A stretch of DNA of 64,000 nucleotides from Chryseobacterium sp. ON_d1 (GCF_006829085.1 NZ_BJTC01000006.1:275265-339264); one strand, 5' to 3'; counted from the first letter of the stretch, positions 51,288 to 60,842 are shown. Program-made: numbers and translations. The notes: generated by a model not told the origin, from the letters alone.

Positions 51288-52769
51288 TTACTGTACTGCT
51301 TTTAAAGCGTTGATATTTCCATAACCGTAGCTTGAATTTACATTGGAATAGTAGGTGGCAGACTGTCTCATTTTAGTAAGCACCTGCTCTCTTGTCCAAG
51401 ATGGATTTTTAGACCAAACCAGTGCAGCGATCCCTGCTGTAGCTGCCGTAGCCACCGAAGAGCCACCCACATAATCTGCCTGTCCGTTGTAATAGCTTAA
51501 GACAGGAACCGTATTTCCTGAAGGTCTTTCCATCTGGAAGGTAAAATCAATCTGGCTTCCTGAATGACATACATCACATTTCTGATTGGATGTATTCTCT
51601 TTTACTCCTGTAATCGCCTGTGTTTCCGACATTGACGCAGGGAAAATAACCCCAACAAAATTGGTAAAACTGGTAGAAGTTCCGCCTGCACAGAAAATCA
51701 GCTTGCCTTTAGAATAAGCATATTTGACACCATCTTCAATTTTTCCTACCGAAAATATATGCCCCATCGACATTGAGATAATCTTTACATTCGTATTATT
51801 GCCCAATTCTGTGAAAGCCGTTTTTACAGCGGTTTGTTCACTGGAAGTTTCCAATACAACATTTTCTGCTGCCCTGTAAGCAATCAGATTGGCATTATAA
51901 GCCACACCTACCGGTAATCCTGCATTATTTCTCGGAGCCGCCATTACAGAAGCCATTTTGGTTCCATGTCCGCATTGATCTCCCGATCCATCCGAATTAT
52001 ACACTCCGAATTTACTGATCGTTCTTCCTGAAGAAGCTCCGTTGTTAAAGCTGCTGCCCAGTAAAGTCTGTTCCGGAGAAACCCCGGTATCAATAAGTCC
52101 AATAGTCACTCCAGCTCCTGTACTGTAGTTCCAGGCTTCAGGAATATTGTGCTTAGTAAAAGCCCATGGAATTTTTGCACTTGGTGTTGTAGAAGTATAA
52201 TCTGCCGTGCTTAATGTTGCAGAAGAAAAACCACAGCCTGACGAGCCGCTTCCGGAAGATTTTGCAGCGGTATTATACTGGGCTTCAAATTCAAAATAAT
52301 GATAATCCGCCGGCTCTACGTAACGGATGTTTTTCATTTGCCTGAGGGCAGTAATCGTTTCCTCATTTTCAATGACAACATCCATCTGATTAAGATATTG
52401 ATCTGAAAGGATGAGAAAATTTCTTTCCTCTTTTCCTTCATATTTTTTGATCACAGACAGCACTTCTTTTTCCATATCGCTGCTGCTTGGAGATTTGCTT
52501 CTGTCAAAGTCATCCTTAGAAGCCCCGAAACCAATCGATACCATTTTGTTTCCACGGAAAATAGCACTCCATACAAAATGATCAGATTCATTTTTCCAAT
52601 TAAAAGTACCATCCGTTTTTATGGCCTGATTGATTCTTTCATTAATCTGTTTTGCAGTCAGTGGATCTTTCTGCATCATTTCTGTTTTTACATTTTCACT
52701 CTGAAGTTCTTCTCTGGAACACGAATGAAGGGCAAAAAATATTGCCAGGAGGAATACAGTTTTTTTCAT
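51288..52769 (-). CDS. S8 family (subtilisin-like) peptidase, lipoprotein
   Basis: 493 residues. Lipoprotein signal with LHSC (C17), propeptide-like region (about 30-165, ending in the I9-type VEPADYHYF) and catalytic domain with LIDTG (D227), CGHGTKMAS (H268) and GGSSVATAATAG (S438). Two oddities: the oxyanion-hole Asn of AAGN is replaced (FCAGGTS, 360-366), and a CDVCH motif (C398-H402) of cytochrome c type occurs in the insert near the active site; disulfide or metal binding are other options. No type IX C-terminal sorting domain. Confidence 0.9.
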   Translation of the reverse strand: MKKTVFLLAIFFALHSCSREELQSENVKTEMMQKDPLTAKQINERINQAIKTDGTFNWKNESDHFVWSAIFRGNKMVSIGFGASKDDFDRSKSPSSSDMEKEVLSVIKKYEGKEERNFLILSDQYLNQMDVVIENEETITALRQMKNIRYVEPADYHYFEFEAQYNTAAKSSGSGSSGCGFSSATLSTADYTSTTPSAKIPWAFTKHNIPEAWNYSTGAGVTIGLIDTGVSPEQTLLGSSFNNGASSGRTISKFGVYNSDGSGDQCGHGTKMASVMAAPRNNAGLPVGVAYNANLIAYRAAENVVLETSSEQTAVKTAFTELGNNTNVKIISMSMGHIFSVGKIEDGVKYAYSKGKLIFCAGGTSTSFTNFVGVIFPASMSETQAITGVKENTSNQKCDVCHSGSQIDFTFQMERPSGNTVPVLSYYNGQADYVGGSSVATAATAGIAALVWSKNPSWTREQVLTKMRQSATYYSNVNSSYGYGNINALKAVQ

Positions 52770-52889
52770 ATGTTATTATTTTGGTTGGAACCACAATATA
52801 ACACTTTACTGAGAATTAAAAACTTTTAAACAAAAAATTTACCATTACATGAATATTAATTAATTTAATACAGCTATGTAGCTTAAAAA

Positions 52890-53336
52890 TTATAATACTT
52901 TTTCATAGCAGACACTTTGCTCAACTCCGGCGTATTGCCCATAGTTTGGGATCCTGTGAAATCCGTTTTTTTCATATACGGAAATTGCATTTTTCAAATC
53001 CCGGGAAGTTTCCAGTACTGCTTTTTTAAAACTCAATTCTGCAGCCCATCTTTCGAGTTCTTTAACAATAGCTGAGGCCAGTCCTTTTTTTCTGAACTCC
53101 GGATTCGTAAACATTCTTTTTATTTCAACTGTTTCTTCTGACAATGGCTTGAATGCTCCACAAGCCGCCGGAATATTATCAATATAGGCTACAACACAGT
53201 TCTTAATGGTATCAATTTTATTGAACTGAGCAAAGAAACTATCATTTTCACCATTATGCTCAGATAAAGCAGCATCGAGGGATTTTACAAGGTTCTGAAA
53301 ATCTGTATGGGCAGAATCTGTCCTGAATATGTGCAT
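52890..53336 (-). CDS. GNAT family N-acetyltransferase
   Basis: 148 residues. GNAT fold with VAYIDNIPAACGAFKPL, IKRMFTNPEFRKKGLASAIV (acetyl-CoA loop; RKKGLAS replaces the usual RxxGxG/A) and AVLETSRDLKNAISVYEKNGF. Acetylates an unknown amine. Alone between the subtilase and hutH. Confidence 0.88.
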   Translation of the reverse strand: MHIFRTDSAHTDFQNLVKSLDAALSEHNGENDSFFAQFNKIDTIKNCVVAYIDNIPAACGAFKPLSEETVEIKRMFTNPEFRKKGLASAIVKELERWAAELSFKKAVLETSRDLKNAISVYEKNGFHRIPNYGQYAGVEQSVCYEKVL

Positions 53337-53385
53337 ATTTATTTGATTTAGAGATTTAAAAATTGAAGGATTTAAAGATTTGTGA

Positions 53386-53414
53386 AAACAAAAAGCTCCC
53401 TTTCGGAAGCTTTT
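53386..53414 (-). terminator. Terminator of hutH
   Basis: AAAAGCTTCC and GGGAGCTTTT on the minus strand close a GAAA tetraloop, then a T-rich tail. Confidence 0.8.
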
Positions 53415-53426
53415 GATGTATTTAAA

Positions 53427-54914
53427 TTAGTTGACAACAAATTTTCTTTCATTGATCAGCTCTGCGATCGCCAGCATATCTTTACCGATCAGCCTGTCAT
53501 CTTCAAGCTTTGAAACTCTGGAACGAAGAATCGCAAAATTTTCTTCAATGATTTTAGAACATTTGGCAGGTCTTCTGAATTCCAGTCCCTGTGCAGCAAA
53601 CATCAGCTCAACAGACAGAATATTCACAAGATTTCCAAGAACCTGATTGAATTTTCTTCCTGAGATACTTCCCATAGAAACATGATCTTCCTGGCCTAAA
53701 CTTGTAGGAATAGAGTCTGCAGAAGCAGGGAAACACAGTGTTTTATTCTCAGTAACCAAAGCTGCAGAAGTATACTGAGGGATCATAAATCCGGAATTTA
53801 ATCCTGAGCTCTCCGTCAATAATCTTGGAAGTCCATATTTTCCTTCCAATAATAAATAACTTCTTCTGTCAGAAATATTCCCTAATTCTGCTGCGGCCAA
53901 TGTAGCATAGTCTAAAGGTAATGCCATAAGCTGTCCGTGGAAGTTTCCTCCTGAAATAGATTCTTCGGCACTTAAGACAATCGGATTATCTGTAACAGAG
54001 TTCAGCTCTGTTTCTGCCATACTTCTAAGATGTTCAAAAGCATTTCTGCTGGCACCATGAACTTGCGGTACACATCTCATTGAGTAAGGATCCTGAACCC
54101 TTTCACAATCTTCGTGAGCTTTCAAATTTTGAGATCCCTTAAGAAACTTAAGCATTCTTGCGGCTACTTTTTTACTTCCTTCAAAAGGTCTGATATCGTG
54201 AAGTTCTTTTTTAAACGGACTTGCCGAACCTCTGTATGCTTCAAGGCTCATCGCAGCGGTCATATCTGCAAGATCCAATAAATATTCAAACTTTTCAAGC
54301 CCTTTGATTGCATGAGCAAGAATAAACTGAGTCCCGTTGATCAACCCCAACCCTTCTTTAGGCCCTAAAGCCAATGGTTCAAGGTCATGTTTCTTCAGAA
54401 CCTCCATCGTATCTGACACCTGCTCTCCTTCCCAAACCTGTCCTAATCCCAGTAATGGCAGTACCAAATGAGCTAATGGAGCAAGATCTCCTGATGCCCC
54501 TACAGACCCCTGCTCAGGGACTACCGGAATAATATCTTTTTCCAACATCAGGATCATTCTTTCAATCACTTCCAGAGAAACTCCGGAAAATCCTTTCGAA
54601 AGAGCATGAACTTTAGCAATCATCATGATTTTGGAAAGCTCTTTATCAATAGGTTTACCCACTCCTACTGCGTGAGAAATGATCAGATTATATTGTAGCT
54701 GGGCGGTTTCGTCAGCTGAAATTTTAGTATCACATAATGGTCCGAATCCTGTATTGATACCATATACACATCTGTCGGACTCTACTATTTTTTGTACGTT
54801 TTTCTGAGATTTTAAGATCTGTTCTTTTGCTGCTTTGTTAAGCTTTGCTTTATTGGTTTTTTTACAGATTTCCAAGACATCGTGGAAAGTAAAAACATCT
54901 ACTCCGTATATCAT
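53427..54914 (-). CDS. hutH: Histidine ammonia-lyase
   Basis: 495 residues, normal. MIO prosthetic-group motif GSVGASGDLAPLAHL (A140-S141-G142), active-site YGINTGFG (Y51), the SH pair of HAL (S80-H81) and QEDHVSMGS near the C-terminus. Forms urocanate from histidine. No hutU, hutI or hutG lies nearby, so the remaining pathway is either elsewhere or missing. It is a lone gene with its own terminator. Confidence 0.94.
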   Translation of the reverse strand: MIYGVDVFTFHDVLEICKKTNKAKLNKAAKEQILKSQKNVQKIVESDRCVYGINTGFGPLCDTKISADETAQLQYNLIISHAVGVGKPIDKELSKIMMIAKVHALSKGFSGVSLEVIERMILMLEKDIIPVVPEQGSVGASGDLAPLAHLVLPLLGLGQVWEGEQVSDTMEVLKKHDLEPLALGPKEGLGLINGTQFILAHAIKGLEKFEYLLDLADMTAAMSLEAYRGSASPFKKELHDIRPFEGSKKVAARMLKFLKGSQNLKAHEDCERVQDPYSMRCVPQVHGASRNAFEHLRSMAETELNSVTDNPIVLSAEESISGGNFHGQLMALPLDYATLAAAELGNISDRRSYLLLEGKYGLPRLLTESSGLNSGFMIPQYTSAALVTENKTLCFPASADSIPTSLGQEDHVSMGSISGRKFNQVLGNLVNILSVELMFAAQGLEFRRPAKCSKIIEENFAILRSRVSKLEDDRLIGKDMLAIAELINERKFVVN

Positions 54915-54984
54915 TTCTAAAAATTTCCTTAAAATTACACATTTAACAATAATTGGAAAAGCTAAATTTCAATCTTCCATTTTT

Positions 54985-55016
54985 TTGTAAACAAACAAAT
55001 TAATTTACTACTTTTA
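54985..55016 (+). promoter_or_regulatory. Promoter for the secreted protein at 55042
   Basis: TTG (54985-54987), 21 nt, TACTTTTA (55009-55016), a near-match to TAnnTTTG. Confidence 0.45.
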
Positions 55017-55041
55017 GCCCCGAAAATTAAAACCAATATAC

Positions 55042-55806
55042 ATGAGAATGAAAACTCTACTGCTTGCTTTATGTATTGCAGGAACAACCGCTTTTGCACA
55101 ACAGAAAGTAAAATATTCTAAAGAAGAAAGAAAAGAAATGAACCGTTATCTGTTTAACGAAGGTTTCAACACCGCAACGGATAAAAAAGTTTCCACAATT
55201 ATCCTAAAAGATAATACTGAACATCAGGGATACAGCAAATCGTGGGAAAAACAAAAAGGGCAGATTCTTTCCATCACCATTGAAGATGTTGATACCAGAA
55301 AGCCTATGAAATTTGCAGCAGCAGATATTGCTGAAATGTTTCTGTATGCGACTGAGACTGAAAAATCTATGAAAGCAGCCAAGTTTATTTCAAATATGAG
55401 GAATTATAGTACTAAAAAATACAGTAAATCCGTAACTGATGACGCCATTCCATATGAAAACCAGATTGTCTCTTTAAAGAACAAAAAAGAACCCAAAGCT
55501 TTTCTAATGCAGGTGATCAATCCTGAGTTCAACGAACTTATTACCGTTTATCATGATCCATTTGCTTCAGAAACTATGTCTACCGGGTTTGCCGGTGCTC
55601 CTGCATTTGGCGGTGGTGTTATTAAATCTTATTATATAAGAAAAGGTGATAAAGTAATGTGGCTGCACAAAGATGATTTCGAAGACAACTATGATTTTCT
55701 ATTCGGAGATAATGTGGAATTTATGAAAAAATATCCTAAAAACTCTGTGGAATGGAATTATCTGAGCTTTCTGATCTATCAGTATACTGAAATGAGTCAC
55801 GGATAA
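55042..55806 (+). CDS. Secreted protein of unknown function
   Basis: 254 residues with signal peptide MRMKTLLLALCIAGTTAFAQ. The mature protein is Lys-rich with KEERKEMNRYLFNEGF near the N-terminus, ends in helices, and has short Gly/Ala and Phe/Gly stretch (GFAGAPAFGGGV). No family recognised. Followed by a terminator and then uvrC. Confidence 0.75.
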   Translation: MRMKTLLLALCIAGTTAFAQQKVKYSKEERKEMNRYLFNEGFNTATDKKVSTIILKDNTEHQGYSKSWEKQKGQILSITIEDVDTRKPMKFAAADIAEMFLYATETEKSMKAAKFISNMRNYSTKKYSKSVTDDAIPYENQIVSLKNKKEPKAFLMQVINPEFNELITVYHDPFASETMSTGFAGAPAFGGGVIKSYYIRKGDKVMWLHKDDFEDNYDFLFGDNVEFMKKYPKNSVEWNYLSFLIYQYTEMSHG

Positions 55807-55825
55807 AATACACAATTGTCATATT

Positions 55826-55860
55826 AAAACCTGTAGAATCATCTGCAGGTTTTTCTTTTT
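55826..55860 (+). terminator. Terminator before uvrC
   Basis: AAAACCTGTAGA and TCTGCAGGTTTT (one G-T pair), loop ATCA, T-run. Confidence 0.85.
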
Positions 55861-55881
55861 TTAAAATAGGGAAAGTTTCCT

Positions 55882-55889
55882 TAATTTTG
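55882..55889 (+). promoter_or_regulatory. -7 element directly before the uvrC ATG
   Basis: TAATTTTG, exact TAnnTTTG, ends only 4 nt before ATG 55894; transcription from it would begin at or after the start codon. Confidence 0.5.
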
Positions 55890-55893
55890 TTGT

Positions 55894-57687
55894 ATGAATC
55901 CTTCTTTAGAACTACAGCTCAAAACCTTACCATCCGAACCCGGCGTTTATCGTTATTATGATAAAAACGAACAGCTTTTGTATGTGGGGAAAGCTAAAAA
56001 TCTGAAAAAGAGGGTTCTCTCCTATTTCAATAAAAACCTTTCCGGGTACAGGATCAAAATTATGGTCAGTAAAATCCAGAGGCTTGAAACGACGATCGTA
56101 AACAGTGAATATGATGCCCTGTTACTGGAAAATAATCTGATCAAGGAGCATCAGCCGTTTTATAATGTCATGCTGAAGGACGATAAGACTTATCCGTGGA
56201 TCTGTATCAAAAATGAAGATTTCCCAAGAATTTTTCTGACCAGAAATGTGATTAAAGACGGATCAGAATATTACGGCCCTTATGCAAAAGTACGCCCTGC
56301 AAAGATATTACTGGATACCATCAAACACATTTATAAACTCAGAACCTGCAACCTGAATCTTTCTCCGTCAAAGATTGCTGAAGGGAAATATAAAGTATGC
56401 CTGGAGTATCATATCAAAAACTGTGAAGGTCCGTGTGAAGATCTCGAAAGTAAAGAAGATTATGATGAAAAAATAGATGCTATACGTGGGATCATTAAGG
56501 GAGACTTCCGGAAAGCGAAAGATTATCTTGTGAACCAGATGATGAAACTGGCTTCCAATCTTAAATTTGAAGAAGCGCAGATCATTAAGGAAAGACTGGA
56601 TATTCTTGAGGATTATCAGGCTAAAAATACGGTAGTTAATCCGAATATTGATGATGTGGATGTCTTCGGAATGACCAGTGATGAAACCGCCGCCTATATT
56701 AACTTCTTTAAAATCAGAAACGGAAATATCATCCAGAGTTTCACGACAGAAATCAAAAAGATTCTTGAGGAAACGGATGAGGATATTATGGAGGAAGCAT
56801 TGATTGAAATCCGCCAGAAGTTTTCATCTGATTCAAAAGAAGTTCTTCTTCCCTTCCATTTGTCTGTAGAAATTCCCAATGTAAAATTGATTGTTCCAAA
56901 GGTAGGAGACAAAAAAAGAATTGTAGAACTCTCTGAAAAGAATGCCAAAGAATACCGCCTGGAAAAACTGAAACAGGTTCAGATTGTAGATCCTGAAAGA
57001 CATACCAACAGAATCATGGCCGAAATGCAGAAACTTCTGAGAATGCCTGTAGAGCCAAGACATATTGAGGGTTTTGACAACTCAAACATCCAGGGAACCA
57101 ATCCTGTATCAGCCTGTGTCGTTTTTAAAGATGGCAGACCGAGCAAAGCCGATTACAGAATTTTTCATCCGAAAACAGTAGAAGGTCCAAATGACTTTGC
57201 AACCATGGAAGAAGTCATCTACCGGCGTTATAAAAGGATGCTTGATGAAGGAGAAAGTCTTCCCCAGCTGATTCTGATAGACGGGGGAAAAGGGCAGCTG
57301 TCTTCCGCTGTAAAAAGCCTGAGGTTACTGGGACTTTACGGAAAAATTACCATCGTGGGTATCGCCAAACGTTTGGAAGAGATTTTCTTTCCTGAAGATC
57401 CTATTCCCTTGTATCTGGATAAAAAATCTGAAACATTGAAAATCCTTCAGCGTGTACGTGATGAAGCCCACCGGTTTGGGGTAAAGCACCACAGGACAAG
57501 AAGGAAAAATTCTACTATCAAATCCGAACTGGAAGAAATTCCCGGTGTGGGAGAAAAAACCATTGAGATGCTTCTGTCTAAATTGAAGTCTGTAAAACGC
57601 ATTAAAGAAGCCAGTCTGGAAACCCTTGAAGAAATTTTGGGGAAAAGTAAAGCTAAAATCATCTGGGAATTTTTTAATGTCAATTGA
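55894..57687 (+). CDS. uvrC: Excinuclease ABC subunit C
   Basis: 597 residues. N-terminal GIY-YIG nuclease (PGVYRYYDKNEQLLYVGKAK), UVR segment (about 203-238: LKFEEAQIIKERLDILEDYQ), RNase H-like second nuclease domain and C-terminal helix-hairpin-helix (EIPGVGEKTIEMLLSKLKSV). Makes the dual incisions of nucleotide excision repair. A -7-type box ends 4 nt before the ATG, suggesting a leaderless or very short leader transcript. Confidence 0.96.
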   Translation: MNPSLELQLKTLPSEPGVYRYYDKNEQLLYVGKAKNLKKRVLSYFNKNLSGYRIKIMVSKIQRLETTIVNSEYDALLLENNLIKEHQPFYNVMLKDDKTYPWICIKNEDFPRIFLTRNVIKDGSEYYGPYAKVRPAKILLDTIKHIYKLRTCNLNLSPSKIAEGKYKVCLEYHIKNCEGPCEDLESKEDYDEKIDAIRGIIKGDFRKAKDYLVNQMMKLASNLKFEEAQIIKERLDILEDYQAKNTVVNPNIDDVDVFGMTSDETAAYINFFKIRNGNIIQSFTTEIKKILEETDEDIMEEALIEIRQKFSSDSKEVLLPFHLSVEIPNVKLIVPKVGDKKRIVELSEKNAKEYRLEKLKQVQIVDPERHTNRIMAEMQKLLRMPVEPRHIEGFDNSNIQGTNPVSACVVFKDGRPSKADYRIFHPKTVEGPNDFATMEEVIYRRYKRMLDEGESLPQLILIDGGKGQLSSAVKSLRLLGLYGKITIVGIAKRLEEIFFPEDPIPLYLDKKSETLKILQRVRDEAHRFGVKHHRTRRKNSTIKSELEEIPGVGEKTIEMLLSKLKSVKRIKEASLETLEEILGKSKAKIIWEFFNVN

Positions 57688-58106
57688 TTAATATTGGCAT
57701 TAAGTGTTGGTTATTTCAACAAATAAAAAGTATAAAATTTCATTTACATTTTCCATTTACCAACTTGGGACAAAAACTAACATTTCATCCAATACAAAGA
57801 AAATATAATAATAAAAATATTAATAAACAAATATTTTATTAAAAAAATACCATTATATATATTTTTTTCGTAAATTAGTATTATAAACTAATACCAATTA
57901 TATGATGAAAACTTTTCTCATTTTGTAAATCTTTTATTTTTTTTATCTTCCACCGTGGATAATAAAATTATTACGATATCAACTGAATATTGTTCCCATA
58001 GCAATTATATTTTTTTTGAAAAATAGAAAAACACATCAATATATATACTGTAAAAGGCTCTTTTTTAAGAGCCTTTTATACATATTGTTTCCTTTATCTT
58101 TTTAGA
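57688..58106. other. 419-nt A/T-rich spacer, no gene found
   Basis: Very A/T-rich. The only coding-like trace is ATGATGAAAACTTTTCTCAT at 57901, which reads MMKTFLIL and stops; the next codons continue hydrophobic for about 45 residues without a start, so it may be a decayed small membrane or signal-peptide gene. TTAGTAT and a matching ACTAATA lie at 57874-57894. Terminator at 58052. Confidence 0.45.
58052..58077 (-). terminator. Terminator of the PorV-like/secreted protein operon
   Basis: AAAAGGCTCTT and AAGAGCCTTTT, 11-bp stem, loop TTTT, U-rich tail on the minus strand. Confidence 0.8.
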
Positions 58107-58856
58107 TTATTTCGCTGTAAATACTTCTTTGGCATACTTTCCATCTGCCTGTGGAATATCTATTACAATGTTTCCATTTTCAAAATATCCAATAGTAGCA
58201 CTTCCATCAGCAAGCTTTACAATGAAAACAGAATTCTTGGAAGTTGATCTAAAAACTGCAAATGGTACTGAACTACCAGATTTTGCAAGAATAAACTGAT
58301 TAGGATCAAGCTGTATTTTCTGAAGGTCTAGTTTTCCATTCGAGTAATTACTAGCTTCTGGAGTTGTTGCAGATTCTGTAGATGCTGAAGATATATTATC
58401 TGAAGATGTTTGCTGAACAACATTATTAGATGCTGGTAATATTGCAACTGGATTGGAAACTGGTACTCTTATTAAAGCCTGTTTCAAAGCATCCTGTAAT
58501 CCTTCTTCAAATTCTTTGATATTCGAACTTCCTTTAGATTCCAGAATCGTATTATTATTACAATCTTTAAACTGGATAATTAATTTATTTTTAAATAAGC
58601 TTTTGTCATTCAGAATATTTGCGGAAACCACATTGCAATAGTTATTTTTAGCATCAGTAGGCCAGTTATCTTTAATTAAAGGAAGTGTAATATACTTTTT
58701 CCCAGTTAAAGCTTTAGTGAGAAAATTCTTTAATCCAAAATCTTCTTTAAATGTTTCAAATTTTTCTGGAATAGATACATATTTATAATCTGAAATCTTT
58801 TGAGCAAAAACTATTGTTGAGCATACTGTCAACATAAACATTGATAACTTTTTCAT
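58107..58856 (-). CDS. Secreted protein, function unknown
   Basis: 249 residues with signal peptide MKKLSMFMLTVCSTIVFAQ. N-terminal half is Lys-rich alpha/beta (ending SSNIKEFEEGLQDALKQAL), then a Ser/Asn/Thr-rich linker and a C-terminal beta segment with GYFENGNIVIDIPQADGKYA. No family known to me. 11 nt after the PorV-like gene on the same transcript; may be a periplasmic or surface factor handled with it. Confidence 0.78.
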   Translation of the reverse strand: MKKLSMFMLTVCSTIVFAQKISDYKYVSIPEKFETFKEDFGLKNFLTKALTGKKYITLPLIKDNWPTDAKNNYCNVVSANILNDKSLFKNKLIIQFKDCNNNTILESKGSSNIKEFEEGLQDALKQALIRVPVSNPVAILPASNNVVQQTSSDNISSASTESATTPEASNYSNGKLDLQKIQLDPNQFILAKSGSSVPFAVFRSTSKNSVFIVKLADGSATIGYFENGNIVIDIPQADGKYAKEVFTAK

Positions 58857-58867
58857 TTTTTATAATT

Positions 58868-59950
58868 TTAATCGTTTCTGAATGCTCCCATATCCAATTT
58901 TAATGAGAAGAAGTTGGAATAAAAATTAGATCCACCTATTCCTGAATTCGTAATAGCATAATCCAGGGTAAGTCCTCTGTATCTGATTCCAAGACCGGCA
59001 CTCGGTTGAAAAGAAACTTTTCTTTTAAGATCCTCTATATCTGTAATCGACTGAAATCTATTGATCCCTAATCTCACAAAAATCATTTTCTGATATCCCA
59101 ATTCAGCTCCGGCATATGGACTGATGCTGGCAAAATCTGTTGAAATCAATGACGCAGTTTTGGCGAAATCTACATTCAGACCAGCTTCTGGCAAAACGTA
59201 CACACTGCTGTTGATTTCAAATAATTTACTGGCACCCACATTCAGCTTGGGCATGGTAAGTTCCATTTTATCTTTCGGTGCAGGGTTGAATTCTTCACCA
59301 TTGACAACTGTTGAAAGTTCTTTCTGATTTACACTCCAGAAGTTTACCGTGGTAGTAATATCACGAACCATTCCTCCAAACTTCCAACCATTATCTGCTT
59401 TATAAATTGCTCCTACATCAAAACCAAAACCATAGCCATTCGCAAATTTCCCTACATTTCTATAGACAATTTTTGCGTTTACCCCAACATCCAGTTTGGG
59501 ATTTCCTCCTGGTCTGAAGGCATAGGAAAGGATGGCTGCATAATCAGATTGGGAAAACTTTGTAATTTTATCATAATCAATATTCCCTTCAGAATCAATC
59601 ATCTGAGTGGTATTCAAAATATTGTCTACTCCAAGTCTTACTACTGAGACACCAAAAACGCCTTCTTCAAGAACCTTTGCATAGGCCAGATAATCATATT
59701 TTGCAATGGATTCAAAGTATTCTGCGTGCATTGCAGCTCCCTGCCAATCCCTTTCCACAGACATCAAACCTGCCGGGTTCCACATTGGAGCGTACACATC
59801 ATCCTGATTGGAAATAACAGCACCTCCCATTGCAAGACCTCTTGCTCCTGCTCCGATATTTAAGAATTCATTGGAATATTTCCTGATGATCTGAGATTGA
59901 GAGAACCCAAACAGCAGAGAAAATGCAAGTAAAAAATATTTTTTCATCAT
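58868..59950 (-). CDS. PorV/PorQ family outer-membrane protein
   Basis: 360 residues. Signal peptide ends SQSQ; then IGAGARGLAMGGAVISNQDD and YAPMWNPAGLMSV, the PorV/PorQ family motifs, and a barrel ending FFSLKLDMGAFRND. PorV shuttles substrates of the type IX secretion system to the cell surface; PorQ homologues help attach them. Which role this one has is not visible. Middle gene of a DMT transporter-PorV-secreted protein operon. Confidence 0.9.
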   Translation of the reverse strand: MMKKYFLLAFSLLFGFSQSQIIRKYSNEFLNIGAGARGLAMGGAVISNQDDVYAPMWNPAGLMSVERDWQGAAMHAEYFESIAKYDYLAYAKVLEEGVFGVSVVRLGVDNILNTTQMIDSEGNIDYDKITKFSQSDYAAILSYAFRPGGNPKLDVGVNAKIVYRNVGKFANGYGFGFDVGAIYKADNGWKFGGMVRDITTTVNFWSVNQKELSTVVNGEEFNPAPKDKMELTMPKLNVGASKLFEINSSVYVLPEAGLNVDFAKTASLISTDFASISPYAGAELGYQKMIFVRLGINRFQSITDIEDLKRKVSFQPSAGLGIRYRGLTLDYAITNSGIGGSNFYSNFFSLKLDMGAFRND

Positions 59951-59963
59951 ATAAATTTGATGC

Positions 59964-60842
59964 TTAGTTTAAGTTTTTATTTTTTCTGGCTTTAATTAAA
60001 CCATTTGCAATGATTGCCAGTATCATAACACCTGAAGCTATATAAAAAACAGGGCTCATATGTTCTGATTCCCCAAAGATAAAAAAAGCTAGTATAATTC
60101 CGTAAACAGGTTCCAAATTAACTGTTAAAATTAAAGTAAAAGGTGATATATACTTCATTAATTTCACTGATTCCAGCATTGGAAAAGCAGTGAAAACACT
60201 GGCTAACAAGCATATTAACGCCAGATCTCTGTAGTTTATTTCATTCATCTGAAAAATTTGGCCTGTAAGTAGATAAAATATCATTAAAATAAACCAACCA
60301 CAGAAGATTTCATAAAAAATAATGTTTCCGGAACTTGTTTTACCAAACATTTTACCATTAAATACAGAAAAAACAGTTCCAAATACTGCACAAAGAATTC
60401 CGTAGATAATACCTTCCTTAAAATGGAATTCGGTTTTAAAGATTAATAATATACAAGCTACAATAACAGTTCCCATTACTACTTCTGATATATCAATTTT
60501 TCTTTTGAAAATAATGGGTTCCAGGATTGAGGCAAAAAGTGTAGATAAGGAAAGACAGCTCAATGCTATGGAAACATTGGATACTTTAATAGAATAAAAA
60601 AAACAATACCAATGAAGTGCCATTGCAAAACCTATGGCTGCCAACTGAAAAAATATTTTTTTCGAAACTTTTATACTTTCTTTTCTAAAAACCCGGATAA
60701 ATACAAAAAGAAAAACAGCAGCAAAGAGCATCCTGTAAAATACAAGGATCTGAGCATTGGCATGAATCAATTTTCCTAAAATTGCAGTGAAACCCCATAA
60801 AAAAACTATTAAATGCAACCTGAAAAGTGCCAATTTATGCAT
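59964..60842 (-). CDS. EamA/DMT family transporter
   Basis: 292 residues with ten membrane helices in two EamA halves (LHLIVFLWGFTAILGKL and IVACILLIFK then FGTVFSVFNGKMF, FTLILTVNLEPVYGIILAF). Exports small metabolites such as amino acids or nucleotides; substrate unknown. Unlike most genes here it has a clear ribosome binding site and a -7 box, TAAATTTG (60878-60871). First gene of the operon. Confidence 0.9.
   Translation of the reverse strand: MHKLALFRLHLIVFLWGFTAILGKLIHANAQILVFYRMLFAAVFLFVFIRVFRKESIKVSKKIFFQLAAIGFAMALHWYCFFYSIKVSNVSIALSCLSLSTLFASILEPIIFKRKIDISEVVMGTVIVACILLIFKTEFHFKEGIIYGILCAVFGTVFSVFNGKMFGKTSSGNIIFYEIFCGWFILMIFYLLTGQIFQMNEINYRDLALICLLASVFTAFPMLESVKLMKYISPFTLILTVNLEPVYGIILAFFIFGESEHMSPVFYIASGVMILAIIANGLIKARKNKNLN

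Noticed and set aside
53427..54914. Tyrosine ammonia-lyase of the flexirubin pathway
   Set aside because: Residues near the active site look like histidine ammonia-lyase and there is no pigment gene cluster here.
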